A stretch of DNA of 64,000 nucleotides from Pullilachnospira_A gallistercoris (GCA_018712125.1 DVHM01000183.1:1-64000), one strand, 5' to 3'. Positions 47,432-59,757 are shown, numbered from the stretch's first letter. Numbers and translations are program-made. The notes: generated by a model from the sequence alone, not told the origin.

Positions 47432-48306
47432 TTCTGTTGATCCTCCTGTGCAAAGTACATTTCTTTTATTTTTTCTGTGGGCATCTTTTTCCCGGTCCAA
47501 AGAAAGAAGGACTGGGCGCCCTGGTAGAGCAGCATGTATTTCCCGTTAAAGTAAGGGCAGCCGATCTCCGCGGCGTCCGCAAGAAGCGGCGTCATGGCGG
47601 GGTAGTAGATGATGTCCGACACGATCAGATCCGGCCGGAGAAATTTTTTCGGGACCAGCGAGAAGGGCTGGGCATCCATCCCCACATTGGTGGCGTTGAC
47701 CAATAGATCGCTGGAGGCGATGGCCTTTTGTAAAAGTTCCTGATCCGAGAGATCGCACAGTGTCACGCGGCAGGAAGTGTTCTTTGAAATTTTGTCCGCA
47801 AAGTCGCCGGTTTTGGCGAAGGTGGCGTTTTTCCGCTTGAACAGAAAAATTTCCTTTACGTCGTCCAATGCGGCTTGGGTGCAGATGGAAGTGGCCGCGC
47901 CGCCTGCCCCCAGCAGTACCATGCGCCCGCCGTCGATGGAAAATCCGGCGTCTTTCAGGGAATCCATGTAGCCGACGCCGTCGGTGGTGTGACCGATCAG
48001 CCGTCCGCCGTCGTTGACAACGGTGTTGACGGAGTGGGAGAGGGTCGACGCCTCCGAGAGCTCGTCCAGATAGGGGATGATGGCGGTCTTTAAGGGCATG
48101 GTCAGATTCCAGCCCAGACAATGCATGGCCTTCAGCCCATCCACCGTCTCCTTCAGGCGATCCTCTGTGATATCAAAAGCCAGATATACATAGTCCAGAT
48201 CCAGCAGATCGAAGGCCGCGCTGTGCATGGCCGGGGAAATGCTGTGACTGACCGGATGGCCCAGCAGACAGGCAAAGCCGGTGCTGCCGGAAATCGGATG
48301 ATTCAT
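47428..48306 (-). CDS. aroE: Shikimate dehydrogenase
   Basis: The 292-residue enzyme reduces dehydroshikimate with NADPH. The shikimate-binding region is LGHPVSHSISPAMH, the catalytic Lys is in NLTMPLKTAI and the Asp in HTTDGVGY. The dinucleotide motif is LLGAGGAATSI. I start at minus ATG 48306, after AAAGGAT, 9 bases upstream; longer frames upstream cross the promoter and the divergent aroD. aroF overlaps its stop by 4 bases. Confidence 0.95.
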   Translation of the reverse strand: MNHPISGSTGFACLLGHPVSHSISPAMHSAAFDLLDLDYVYLAFDITEDRLKETVDGLKAMHCLGWNLTMPLKTAIIPYLDELSEASTLSHSVNTVVNDGGRLIGHTTDGVGYMDSLKDAGFSIDGGRMVLLGAGGAATSICTQAALDDVKEIFLFKRKNATFAKTGDFADKISKNTSCRVTLCDLSDQELLQKAIASSDLLVNATNVGMDAQPFSLVPKKFLRPDLIVSDIIYYPAMTPLLADAAEIGCPYFNGKYMLLYQGAQSFFLWTGKKMPTEKIKEMYFAQEDQQK

Positions 48307-48349
48307 AGCAAAGATCCTTTCTATATATAGTGTAAATTCGCTACGTCCT

Positions 48350-48378
48350 ATCATATAAGAAAATAAAAAATGTGTCAA
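48350..48378 (-). promoter_or_regulatory. Promoter of aroE-aroF
   Basis: On the minus strand a perfect TTGACA (plus 48373-48378), 17-base spacer, TATGAT (plus 48350-48355). Confidence 0.85.
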
Positions 48379-48382
48379 ACAC

Positions 48383-48411
48383 TTGCGGGGGATTTGTGGG
48401 TGGATTATACT
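48383..48411 (+). promoter_or_regulatory. Promoter of aroD-aroK
   Basis: TTGCGG (48383-48388), 17-base spacer, TATACT (48406-48411). The -35 boxes of this and the opposite aroE promoter are only 4 bases apart, so the polymerases would compete. The leader to aroD is about 115 bases. Confidence 0.6.
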
Positions 48412-48531
48412 GTGGTAAGAAATTTTCCGAGAGGTTTTCGGGAGAAGAGATCCCGGGGGATCGTCAGCTTCGCCGTACAGGGCAACAAAAAGATCCGTGT
48501 CAGGGAAGAGCGGAAGAACAGGAGAATATAT

Positions 48532-49299
48532 ATGAGACGAGTCATCGAGAGAAAAGGGCAGAAAATCAACGGAGGCAGACCGATTGTCTGTGTGCCGGTC
48601 ATGGCGGAGAGGGAGGAGGAGATCCTGCGCCAGGCAAAGGATTTTATCGGCCGGGGCGCCAGAATGCTGGAGTGGAGACTGGACTTTTTTGAGGGCCTTG
48701 GAGATCCGAAGCGCATCCGAAGGGTCCTGAAGGATCTGAAGCCGCTCTGTGAAAACACGCTGCTTCTGACCACCGTCCGGACCCGGCATCAGGGCGGAAA
48801 CGCTGCCGTAACAGAGCAGGAGCTGATGGATACTTACATGCTTCTGGCTGAGAGTGGAGCCGTGGATCTGATAGATGTGGAATTTTTCGAACTGTCCCAG
48901 CCGGCAAAGGTCATCCGGCAGATACAGCAGCAGGATGTTCTGGCGGTTACCTCCCATCACGATTTCGGGGAGACACCGGATTACGGTGTGATGACAGCGC
49001 TGCTGGAACAGATGGAGCGGGGCGGCGCGGATCTGGTAAAACTGGCGGTCATGCCCCGGGAAGCGTCGGATGTGCTGGAGCTTCTCCGGGCGACCAGCGA
49101 TTTCTATGAGGAGCATGAGGAGACACCGGTTATCTCCATGTCCATGGGACATCTGGGGCTTGTCAGCCGGGCGGTTGGAGAAATTTTCGGCTCCTGCGTG
49201 ACCTTCGCGGCCATGGAGGGCGCCAGTGCTCCGGGTCAGCCGGTGGCGGAGGATCTGGAAAAGGTTCTGGATTTTTTCGGTAAGGAGCGGCAGAGATGA
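48532..49299 (+). CDS. aroD: 3-dehydroquinate dehydratase, type I
   Basis: The 255-residue type I enzyme forms a Schiff base with dehydroquinate. Substrate contacts are in MLEWRLDFF; the catalytic His is in TSHHDFGETP; the Schiff-base Lys is in DLVKLAVMP; late Arg and Gln contacts are in GLVSRAVG and SAPGQPVA. I start at ATG 48532 behind AGGAGA; the frame is open further upstream to 48370 but covers the promoter. aroK overlaps its end by 4 bases. Confidence 0.96.
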   Translation: MRRVIERKGQKINGGRPIVCVPVMAEREEEILRQAKDFIGRGARMLEWRLDFFEGLGDPKRIRRVLKDLKPLCENTLLLTTVRTRHQGGNAAVTEQELMDTYMLLAESGAVDLIDVEFFELSQPAKVIRQIQQQDVLAVTSHHDFGETPDYGVMTALLEQMERGGADLVKLAVMPREASDVLELLRATSDFYEEHEETPVISMSMGHLGLVSRAVGEIFGSCVTFAAMEGASAPGQPVAEDLEKVLDFFGKERQR

Positions 49300-49811
49300 A
49301 AACATGCGTTTATCTGATAGGATTTATGGGAGTCGGCAAGACGACGGTGGCAAAGGAACTGAGCGGCCGTCTGCATCTTCCCCTGGTGGATACCGACGAG
49401 GCGATTGTGGAGCGGGAAGGAAGATCAATCCCTGAGATTTTTGAGAGGGAGGGGGAGAAAATCTTTCGGGAAAAAGAGACCCGGATGCTGCGGGACCTGT
49501 CGGAGAGCGGGGCGAAGATCATCTCCTGCGGTGGAGGTATCGCCATGCGGGAGGAAAACCGGGATATCATGGCAGCACACGGCGTCACGGTCCTCCTGAA
49601 GGCGTCCCCGGAGACGATTCTGGAGCGGGTAAAAGGAGACGACAACCGGCCTCTGCTGGCGGGAAAGAAAAACGTGACAGCCATCGCCGCCATGATGGAA
49701 GAGAGACGCCTTGCCTACGAGGCGGCGGCGAACCTGCAGATCCCGGTGGACGGACGTAGCCCGGCAGAGATCGCTGAGGAGATTGCAGATCGCATTTCGT
49801 CGGAACGATAG
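49296..49811 (+). CDS. aroK: Shikimate kinase
   Basis: The 171-residue kinase phosphorylates shikimate at the 3-hydroxyl. The P-loop is GFMGVGKTT, the shikimate-binding Asp is in DTDEAIVE, CGGGIAMR is the Walker B-like substrate site, and the lid holds NRPLLAG. It overlaps aroD by ATGA, so translation is coupled. Together with aroF, aroE and aroC the window holds five of the seven common-pathway steps; aroB and aroA are not seen. Confidence 0.96.
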   Translation: MKTCVYLIGFMGVGKTTVAKELSGRLHLPLVDTDEAIVEREGRSIPEIFEREGEKIFREKETRMLRDLSESGAKIISCGGGIAMREENRDIMAAHGVTVLLKASPETILERVKGDDNRPLLAGKKNVTAIAAMMEERRLAYEAAANLQIPVDGRSPAEIAEEIADRISSER

Positions 49812-49822
49812 AGGGGTAAAAA

Positions 49823-49838
49823 AGACTATATTTTGTAT
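49823..49838 (+). promoter_or_regulatory. NrdR box 1 of nrdAB
   Basis: AGACTATATTTTGTAT matches the NrdR consensus acaCwAtATaTwGtgt at 13 of 16 positions. It lies just before the -35 box and 31 bases (three helical turns) from box 2. Confidence 0.75.
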
Positions 49839-49845
49839 ATCCTGC

Positions 49846-49874
49846 TTGAAAAAGGCCAATATATAGTTTATAAT
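49846..49874 (+). promoter_or_regulatory. Promoter of nrdAB
   Basis: TTGAAA (49846-49851), 17-base spacer, perfect TATAAT (49869-49874). NrdR box 2 fills the spacer. Confidence 0.88.
49854..49869 (+). promoter_or_regulatory. NrdR box 2 of nrdAB
   Basis: The core CAATATATAG (49857-49866) matches CwATATaTwG exactly. It lies between -35 and -10, so NrdR bound to both boxes would block polymerase when dATP is high. Confidence 0.82.
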
Positions 49875-49895
49875 GGCATTCAATCCTCGCTGCTT

Positions 49896-49966
49896 CCCGG
49901 AAGAAAACCGGGGCAGAGAGAGCGTGAACCGCGCAAGATATGTTCGGCTAGAACATGTATGCGCGG
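49896..49966 (+). promoter_or_regulatory. Structured leader of nrdAB
   Basis: Two hairpins in the ~115-base leader. The first is CCCGG (49896-49900) with CCGGG (49908-49912). The second has CCGCGCA (49929-49935) with TGCGCGG (49960-49966) and, inside a 4x3 internal loop, ATGTTC (49940-49945) with GAACAT (49951-49956). I do not recognise it as a known riboswitch. Confidence 0.55.
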
Positions 49967-49995
49967 AAAATCAGAGATGGGAGAGCAGGCAGAAC

Positions 49996-52509
49996 ATGAA
50001 AGTCATCAAACGAAGCGGCACGACACAGGAATATGACGGGAAAAAGATCACAAGCGCGATGCAAAAAGCCTTTGACAGCGTGGGACAGACATGCCGGCAG
50101 GACGTATTGCGGGATCTGCTCTCTCAGGTGGAGCAGAATCTCGGGGAAGGCCCCCACACAGTGGAGGCAATCCAGGATATGGTGGAGCGGATTCTCATGG
50201 CAAACGGATACTACGATGTGGCAAAGAGCTATATTCTGTACCGGCAGAAGCGCACAGAGCTGCGGAGCGCCCGAATGGAACTGGCGGACGCGGTAAAGGA
50301 AGAAGGGTTCGGAAAAATCCTGTTGGAAATTCAGCGGGATTTCCCGGAGGGGGAATATGGGCTGCACCTGCTGTACAATAAATTTTCCGGTTTTCGGAAG
50401 AGTGATCTGACAGTCCACGAGATCCTGAACGCGCTGATCAAAGCGGCGGTGGAACTGACCACATCCGAGGCGCCGAAGTGGGAGTATATCGCAGCCCGGT
50501 TTCTGAATTATCAGTTTGGCCTCGAACTTGCGCAGGAATTGAAAAAGCGTGGGATTGGCAGTTTCTATGACAAGCTGCGTTATCTGACCGACAAGGAACT
50601 TTACGGTGCCTACGTTCTGGAACGCTATTCCCGGCAGGAAATCGAGCAGGCAGAGGCCTTCCTCGATCCGCAGCGGGACAAGCTGTTTACCTACGCGGGG
50701 CTGGATCTTCTGCTCAAGCGGTACGTGATCCGCAGCCACCATGGCGCGCCCCTGGAGACGCCTCAGGAAATGTATCTGGGCATCGCCCTGCATCTGGCCA
50801 TGGAGGAAAAGGAGAACCGCATGGATTGGGTAAAGCGGTTCTATGATATGCTCAGCAGGATGGAGGTTACGATGGCGACACCGACGCTGTCCAACGCCCG
50901 CAAACCTTATCATCAGTTGTCCAGCTGTTTCATCGACACAGTGCCGGATGATCTGACAGGCATTTACCGCTCCATCGACAACTTTGCCCAGGTCAGCAAA
51001 TTCGGGGGCGGCATGGGACTGTATTTTGGAAAAGTGAGAGCCACCGGCAGCAGTATCCGGGGATTTGACGGGGCGGCCGGAGGCGTGATCCGATGGATCA
51101 AGCTGGTCAACGACACGGCGGTAGCGGTGGACCAGCTGGGTATGCGGCAGGGTGCCGTGGCGGTCTATCTTGACGCCTGGCACAAGGATCTCCCGGAATT
51201 TCTGCAGCTTCGGACAAACAACGGCGATGACCGGATGAAGGCTCATGACGTGTTCCCGGCTGTCTGCTATCCGGACCTGTTCTGGAAGCTGGCGGAGGAG
51301 GATCTGAACCACGAGTGGCATCTGCTCTGTCCCCACGACGTGCTGACGGTAAAGGGGTACGCGCTGGAGGACTTTTACGGGGAGGAGTGGGAGCGCCGCT
51401 ATCTCGACTGTGTCCGGGATCCCCGTATCCCCAAGCGCACGGTTACCGTCAAGGATATTGTGCGGCTGGTGCTGAAGTCCGCGGTGGAGACGGGGACACC
51501 CTTCGCCTTCAACCGGGATACGGTCAACCGGGCAAATCCCAACGGACACAGGGGGATCATTTACTGTTCCAATCTGTGTACTGAGATTGCCCAGAATATG
51601 GCGCCCATCGAGAGCGTTTCCACGGAGATCAGAACCGGGGAGGGGGACACGGTCGTAGTGACGACTACCCGCCCGGGAGAACTGGTTGTATGCAATCTGG
51701 CCTCTCTGGTGCTTGGAAATATTCCGGTGGAGGACGACTCCTATCTGCACGAACTGGTGGGAACCGTGGTGAGAGCGCTGGACAATGTCATCGATCTCAA
51801 CTTTTACCCGCTGCCCTACGCAAAGATTACCAACCGACGCTACCGCAGCATCGGTCTCGGTGTGAGCGGATATCATCACATGCTTGCCAGGCGGGGAATC
51901 TCCTGGGAGAGTGAGGAACACCTGGCTTTTGTGGACAAGGTGTTCGAGCGCATCAATCACGCCGCCATTGAGGCCAGCACGGAACTGAGCAGAGAGAAGG
52001 GCTGCTATGATTTCTTCGAGGGCAGCGACTGGCAGACGGGAGCTTATTTTAAAAAGCGCGGATACGACACGCCGGAATGGAAGGAGCTGGCCGATAAGGT
52101 GGCGGCCCAGGGAATGCGAAACGCGTATCTGCTGGCGGTGGCCCCCACATCCAGCACCAGCATTCTGGCCGGTACGACAGCCGGTCTGGATCCCATCATG
52201 AAGCGTTTCTTCCTGGAAGAGAAAAAGGGGAGCATGCTGCCGAGAGTCGCGCCGGAGCTGTCCATCAAAACCTACTGGTATTACAAGAACGCGCATCTCA
52301 TTGACCAGCGCTGGAGTGTGCGGGCCTGCGGCGTGCGGCAGCGCCATATTGATCAGGCCCAGAGTGTGAATCTCTACATTACCAACGATTATACGATGCG
52401 CCAGGTGCTGGAACTGTATCTGCTGGCGTGGCGCAGCGGCGTGAAGACGATTTACTATGTGAGATCCAGATCACTGGAGGTGGAAGAGTGCGAGAGCTGC
52501 GCTTCCTGA
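49996..52509 (+). CDS. nrdA: Class I ribonucleotide reductase, alpha subunit
   Basis: The 837-residue catalytic subunit reduces NDPs to dNDPs. An ATP-cone (about residues 1-90, KRSGTTQEYDGKKI) senses dATP. Catalytic residues are the Cys in QLSSCFIDT (about 311), NLCTEI with the thiyl-radical Cys, and the C-terminal CESCAS pair that is re-reduced by thioredoxin. I start at ATG 49996; the longer frame from 49873 begins inside the -10 box. The ribosome binding site is weak (GGGAGAG). It is longer than E. coli NrdA (761). Confidence 0.95.
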   Translation: MKVIKRSGTTQEYDGKKITSAMQKAFDSVGQTCRQDVLRDLLSQVEQNLGEGPHTVEAIQDMVERILMANGYYDVAKSYILYRQKRTELRSARMELADAVKEEGFGKILLEIQRDFPEGEYGLHLLYNKFSGFRKSDLTVHEILNALIKAAVELTTSEAPKWEYIAARFLNYQFGLELAQELKKRGIGSFYDKLRYLTDKELYGAYVLERYSRQEIEQAEAFLDPQRDKLFTYAGLDLLLKRYVIRSHHGAPLETPQEMYLGIALHLAMEEKENRMDWVKRFYDMLSRMEVTMATPTLSNARKPYHQLSSCFIDTVPDDLTGIYRSIDNFAQVSKFGGGMGLYFGKVRATGSSIRGFDGAAGGVIRWIKLVNDTAVAVDQLGMRQGAVAVYLDAWHKDLPEFLQLRTNNGDDRMKAHDVFPAVCYPDLFWKLAEEDLNHEWHLLCPHDVLTVKGYALEDFYGEEWERRYLDCVRDPRIPKRTVTVKDIVRLVLKSAVETGTPFAFNRDTVNRANPNGHRGIIYCSNLCTEIAQNMAPIESVSTEIRTGEGDTVVVTTTRPGELVVCNLASLVLGNIPVEDDSYLHELVGTVVRALDNVIDLNFYPLPYAKITNRRYRSIGLGVSGYHHMLARRGISWESEEHLAFVDKVFERINHAAIEASTELSREKGCYDFFEGSDWQTGAYFKKRGYDTPEWKELADKVAAQGMRNAYLLAVAPTSSTSILAGTTAGLDPIMKRFFLEEKKGSMLPRVAPELSIKTYWYYKNAHLIDQRWSVRACGVRQRHIDQAQSVNLYITNDYTMRQVLELYLLAWRSGVKTIYYVRSRSLEVEECESCAS

Positions 52510-52527
52510 CGGGAAAGGAGACAGACG

Positions 52528-53574
52528 ATGACGGAAGAGCTGAAGAAAAAACCTTTGTTTAATCCCGACGGCGACACGGAGGTAAGACTGCGTCGGATGA
52601 TCGGGGGAAACACGACCAACCTGAACGATTTCAACAATATGCGCTATCCCTGGGTCAGCGACTGGTACCGCCAGGCGATGAACAATTTCTGGATACCGGA
52701 GGAGATCAACCTCTCCCAGGATGTGAAGGATTACCCAAAGCTTTCCGTCCCGGAGCGGACAGCCTACGACAAGATCTTAAGCTTTCTGGTGTTTCTGGAT
52801 TCGATCCAGACGGCAAACCTGCCGGCCATCGGCGAGTATATTACCGCCAATGAGGTCAACCTGTGCCTGTCCATCCAGACTTTCCAGGAGTGTGTGCACA
52901 GCCAGAGTTACAGCTATATGCTGGACACCATCTGCAGTCCGACGAAGAGAGATGAAATTCTCTATCAGTGGAAGACGGACGAGCATCTGCTGCGGCGCAA
53001 TACCTTCATCGGAGATCTGTACAATGAGTTTCAGAAGAAGAAAGACGCCTTTACTCTGCTGAAGGTTGCCATGGCAAATTATATTCTGGAGGGCGTCTAC
53101 TTCTACTCTGGTTTCATGTTTTTCTACAATCTGGCGCGGAACGGGAAAATGCCCGGCTCTGCCCAGGAGATCCGATACATTAACCGGGATGAGAACACCC
53201 ATCTGTGGCTGTTCCGCAATATCATTCACGAGCTGCAGCAGGAGAATCCGGAACTCTTTACGCCGGAGCGTATCGAGACGCTGCGGCAGATGCTGGAGGA
53301 GGGCGTGCGTCAGGAGATTGCCTGGGGCCACTACGTCATCGGAGATGACATCCCGGGGCTGACGAAGGACATGATAACGGACTATATCAAATATCTGGGA
53401 AATCAGAGATGGTCAGGGCTTGGATACGGCACGCTCTACGAGGGATACGACAGAGAGCCGGAGAGCATGACATGGGTCAGCCAGTACTCCAATGCCAACA
53501 TGGTAAAGACGGATTTCTTTGAGGCAAAGAGTACGGCCTACGCCAAGAGCACGGCGCTGGTGGATGACCTGTAA
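52528..53574 (+). CDS. nrdB: Class I ribonucleotide reductase, beta subunit
   Basis: The 348-residue subunit makes the radical for NrdA. Metal ligands are the Asp in FLVFLDSIQTAN, and Glu and His in QECVHSQSY, whose final Tyr is at the radical-tyrosine spacing (E+7). A later Glu is in YFYSG-containing helix and E-x-x-H in RDENTHLWLF. The Tyr indicates a tyrosyl-radical enzyme rather than the Phe-type class Ic. It follows nrdA by 18 bases with GAAAGGAG upstream. Confidence 0.94.
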   Translation: MTEELKKKPLFNPDGDTEVRLRRMIGGNTTNLNDFNNMRYPWVSDWYRQAMNNFWIPEEINLSQDVKDYPKLSVPERTAYDKILSFLVFLDSIQTANLPAIGEYITANEVNLCLSIQTFQECVHSQSYSYMLDTICSPTKRDEILYQWKTDEHLLRRNTFIGDLYNEFQKKKDAFTLLKVAMANYILEGVYFYSGFMFFYNLARNGKMPGSAQEIRYINRDENTHLWLFRNIIHELQQENPELFTPERIETLRQMLEEGVRQEIAWGHYVIGDDIPGLTKDMITDYIKYLGNQRWSGLGYGTLYEGYDREPESMTWVSQYSNANMVKTDFFEAKSTAYAKSTALVDDL

Positions 53575-53636
53575 ACAGCGGAAAACCGAGTGAGAATCAC
53601 AAGCGAGAAGAAAAGATAAGGCGAAAGGAGAAGCAT

Positions 53637-54593
53637 ATGGAAAGAGAAATCAACAATCGGAAAGCGGCAATCATCGGATGCGGGTTTGTGGGATCCGCCT
53701 CCGCCTTCTGTCTCATGCAGAGCGGCCTGTTTTCGGAACTGGTGCTGCTGGATGCCAACAGGGACAAGGCGGAAGGCGAGGCTCTGGATGTGGCCCACGG
53801 AATCCCCTTTGCCCGGCCCATGAAAATCTATGCCGGGGATTATGACGATATCGCGGATGCCGCCATCATCATTGTCACTGCCGGGGCGAACCAGAAGCCC
53901 GGGGAGACGAGGCTGGACCTGGTGCAGAAGAATGTGGGGATTTTCCGCAGCATCATTCCGGAGATCGCGAAGCGGAATTTCGCAGGGATCCTGCTCATTG
54001 TGTCCAACCCGGTGGATATCCTTACCTACACGGCCATGAAGCTCAGCGGTCTGCCGGAGCATCGGGTAATCGGGTCCGGGACCGTGCTGGATACCGCCCG
54101 GTTCAAATATCAGCTTAGGGAGCATCTTCAGGTGGATCCCAGAAGTATTCACGCGTTTATCATAGGCGAGCACGGCGACAGCGAGATTGCGGCCTGGAGC
54201 AGCGCCAACGTCTCCGGTATCCCCATCCATGACATCTGCGAGATGCGGGGATTTTACAATCACGAGGACGCCATGAAGGAGATCGCCGAGACCGTAAAGA
54301 ACAGCGCCTATGAGATCATTGCCAAAAAGAAGGCCACCTATTACGGAATCGCCATGTCGGTGCGCAGAATCTGTGAGGCGCTTGTGCGAAATGAGAAGTC
54401 GATCCTCCCGGTTTCGACGATGCTCCACGGACAGTATGGGATTGAGGATGTGGTGCTGAGTATGCCGGCCATCGTGGGAAGCGACGGTGTGGAGACCACG
54501 GTGCCCATCGATCTTTCCCCGGAGGAACAGGAGAAACTGAAAGAATCCGCCAACGCGCTGGCAGAGATCGCGAAGAAACTCGATTTGGAATAG
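53637..54593 (+). CDS. ldh: L-lactate dehydrogenase
   Basis: The 318-residue enzyme reduces pyruvate to L-lactate with NADH. The NAD motif is IIGCGFVGSASAF. In the specificity loop AGANQKPGETRLDL, Gln86 is the residue that marks lactate rather than malate dehydrogenase. Catalytic Asp/Arg are in GSGTVLDTARF and the His is in GEHGDSE. GAAAGGAG precedes ATG 53637. It follows nrdB by 62 bases without a clear promoter or terminator between. Confidence 0.95.
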   Translation: MEREINNRKAAIIGCGFVGSASAFCLMQSGLFSELVLLDANRDKAEGEALDVAHGIPFARPMKIYAGDYDDIADAAIIIVTAGANQKPGETRLDLVQKNVGIFRSIIPEIAKRNFAGILLIVSNPVDILTYTAMKLSGLPEHRVIGSGTVLDTARFKYQLREHLQVDPRSIHAFIIGEHGDSEIAAWSSANVSGIPIHDICEMRGFYNHEDAMKEIAETVKNSAYEIIAKKKATYYGIAMSVRRICEALVRNEKSILPVSTMLHGQYGIEDVVLSMPAIVGSDGVETTVPIDLSPEEQEKLKESANALAEIAKKLDLE

Positions 54594-54630
54594 AGAAAGA
54601 GCGGAAGTTTCGATTTGCCTGCAAAAAAAG

Positions 54631-54659
54631 TTGACATCGGTAAATGCTTTTGATAATAT
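54631..54659 (+). promoter_or_regulatory. Promoter of tRNA-Arg
   Basis: Perfect TTGACA (54631-54636), 17-base spacer, TAATAT (54654-54659), 20 bases before the tRNA 5' end. Confidence 0.85.
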
Positions 54660-54678
54660 AGATAAGTCGATAGATTTT

Positions 54679-54752
54679 GTAGGCGTAGCGTAGCTGGATA
54701 ACGCATCGGACTCCGACTCCGAAGATCGCTGGTTCGAATCCAGTCGTCTACA
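54679..54752 (+). tRNA. tRNA-Arg (anticodon CCG)
   Basis: A complete 74-base cloverleaf: acceptor GTAGGCG/CGTCTAC, D stem GCGT/ACGC, anticodon stem TCGGA/TCCGA with loop CTCCGAC (anticodon CCG at 54713-54715), T stem GCTGG/CCAGT with loop TTCGAAT, discriminator A. It reads CGG. CCA is not encoded. Confidence 0.97.
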
Positions 54753-54755
54753 CGA

Positions 54756-54786
54756 AAAAGCAGGATTTTTTAAATCCTGCTTTTCA
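54756..54786 (+). terminator. Terminator of tRNA-Arg
   Basis: A 13-bp perfect stem (54756-54768 with 54772-54784) and TTTT at the end, starting 3 bases after the tRNA. Confidence 0.88.
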
Positions 54787-54822
54787 AACCTAAAGGACCT
54801 GTTTCAAAACGGAGGCAGACGT

Positions 54823-55983
54823 ATGAACAGTTTAAACCTGAAAGATCGGCTTTCCATGATTTTTGATCGTGATAGATGGACCTTATGGATGAAGAAATAT
54901 TTTCGCTACGTGTTGGCGGTACTGGTGCTTTTGGCTATGGCGCTGATTCTTTCCCGCTGCACGGCAGGGACTTCCGCGGACGAAGACCCCATGTCAGGTG
55001 TTTATCAGAAATTCTCTGAGGATTCCAACGAGGAGCTGAACGCATTGATTCAGCAGTATTATAAGGATTTCGCGGATGGAAATGTGGATGATCTGCAGAC
55101 GATTGCCACACCGATTTCCGACGCCGAGAAGAGCTACATTCAGTTCTTCAGTCAATATGTGGAGGAGTATCAGAACCTGAAGGTATACTCCAAGCGGGGG
55201 GCGGATGATTCCTCCTATCTGGTTTCCGTATATCTGCATATGAAGTTCAAAGATATTGAGACTACGGCGGCAGGACTGGATTTCTTCTATGTACAGACCA
55301 ACGATGAGGGAAAACTCTACATCAACAATATTTACAGTTCTTTCAACCAGGCCAATGGCGAGTACGAGCTGGACGACAACATCGCATCCCTGATCGCGGC
55401 CTTCGAGCAGCAGCCGGATGTGACGGCGCTCCAGGCGGAGGTGCAGCAGGAGTGCAATGAGGCTATGGTGGAGGACGAGTCGCTGAACACGTTTGTAAAT
55501 GTGACGCTTCAGGATGCCATTACCAAATGGGCGTCCGATTACCGGGCGCAGGTAGCGGCCCAGGAGGCAGCAGAGCAGCAGGCAGCGGCAGAACAGAAGG
55601 CAGCAGAGGAGGCGGCGGCAGCTCAGGCAGCGGCGGAACAACAGGCCGCGGAGCAGGCGGCAGCAGCCCAGGCAGCGGCGGAACAGCAGGCTGCAGCGGA
55701 GGCGGCAGCAGCCCAGGCAGCGGCAGAGCAGCAGGCGGCGCAACAACAGCAACAGCAGCAGCAACAACAGGCTGCGGGACTTGCGGCCGGGCAGCAGATT
55801 CGGCTGACTGAGTCCACCAACATTCGGACTTCCATGAGCGAGACGGCGCCGAGGCTGGCGCTGGCATATGCCGGAGAGTATGTGACCGTACAGATGAGTT
55901 ACGCGGAGGGCTGGACGAAAGTTACCTACAACGGCCAGGAGGGATACGTTCGAACGGATATCCTTCAGGCGCAAGTACAATAA
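54823..55983 (+). CDS. Membrane-anchored SH3b protein with Ala/Gln-rich linker
   Basis: The 386-residue protein has a cytoplasmic N-terminus, one membrane helix (about 27-44, LAVLVLLAMALILS), an extracellular globular part (about 60-240, no family recognised), a low-complexity stretch of Ala, Gln and Glu (about 242-320) with repeated AAAEQQA units and a run of 10 Gln, and a C-terminal SH3b domain (STNIRTSMSETAPRL..GWTKVTYNGQEGYV). SH3b domains often bind cell-wall peptides, so it probably reaches into the wall. It lies between two terminators, so a promoter must be near 54787-54822 or upstream read-through is used. Confidence 0.85.
   Translation: MNSLNLKDRLSMIFDRDRWTLWMKKYFRYVLAVLVLLAMALILSRCTAGTSADEDPMSGVYQKFSEDSNEELNALIQQYYKDFADGNVDDLQTIATPISDAEKSYIQFFSQYVEEYQNLKVYSKRGADDSSYLVSVYLHMKFKDIETTAAGLDFFYVQTNDEGKLYINNIYSSFNQANGEYELDDNIASLIAAFEQQPDVTALQAEVQQECNEAMVEDESLNTFVNVTLQDAITKWASDYRAQVAAQEAAEQQAAAEQKAAEEAAAAQAAAEQQAAEQAAAAQAAAEQQAAAEAAAAQAAAEQQAAQQQQQQQQQQAAGLAAGQQIRLTESTNIRTSMSETAPRLALAYAGEYVTVQMSYAEGWTKVTYNGQEGYVRTDILQAQVQ
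55546..55785 (+). repeat. Imperfect tandem GCN/CAR triplet repeat
   Basis: About 240 bases of Ala (GCA/GCG/GCC) and Gln/Glu (CAG/CAA/GAG) codons with near-identical units of about 45 bases containing GCAGCAGCCCAGGCAGCGG and a terminal CAACAGCAGCAG run. Unit number could change by slippage without shifting the frame. Confidence 0.85.
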
Positions 55984-55992
55984 GATTTCCTT

Positions 55993-56024
55993 AACGGAGA
56001 CTGCTTCAGTCTCCGTTATTTTCT
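55993..56024 (+). terminator. Terminator of the SH3b gene
   Basis: AACGGAGACT/AGTCTCCGTT, 10 bp perfect (55993-56002 with 56008-56017), 5-base loop, then ATTTTCT. Confidence 0.88.
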
Positions 56025-56040
56025 AAAAAGGGGCAGACAG

Positions 56041-59757
<3,717 letters not shown>

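Noticed and set aside
54679..54822. tRNA-Arg as an integration site for a mobile element
   Set aside because: No integrase, no repeat of the tRNA 3' end nearby, and the following genes look like core genome.
55546..55785. Repeat array as a CRISPR
   Set aside because: Units are contiguous codons in a translated frame, with no unique spacers and no cas genes.
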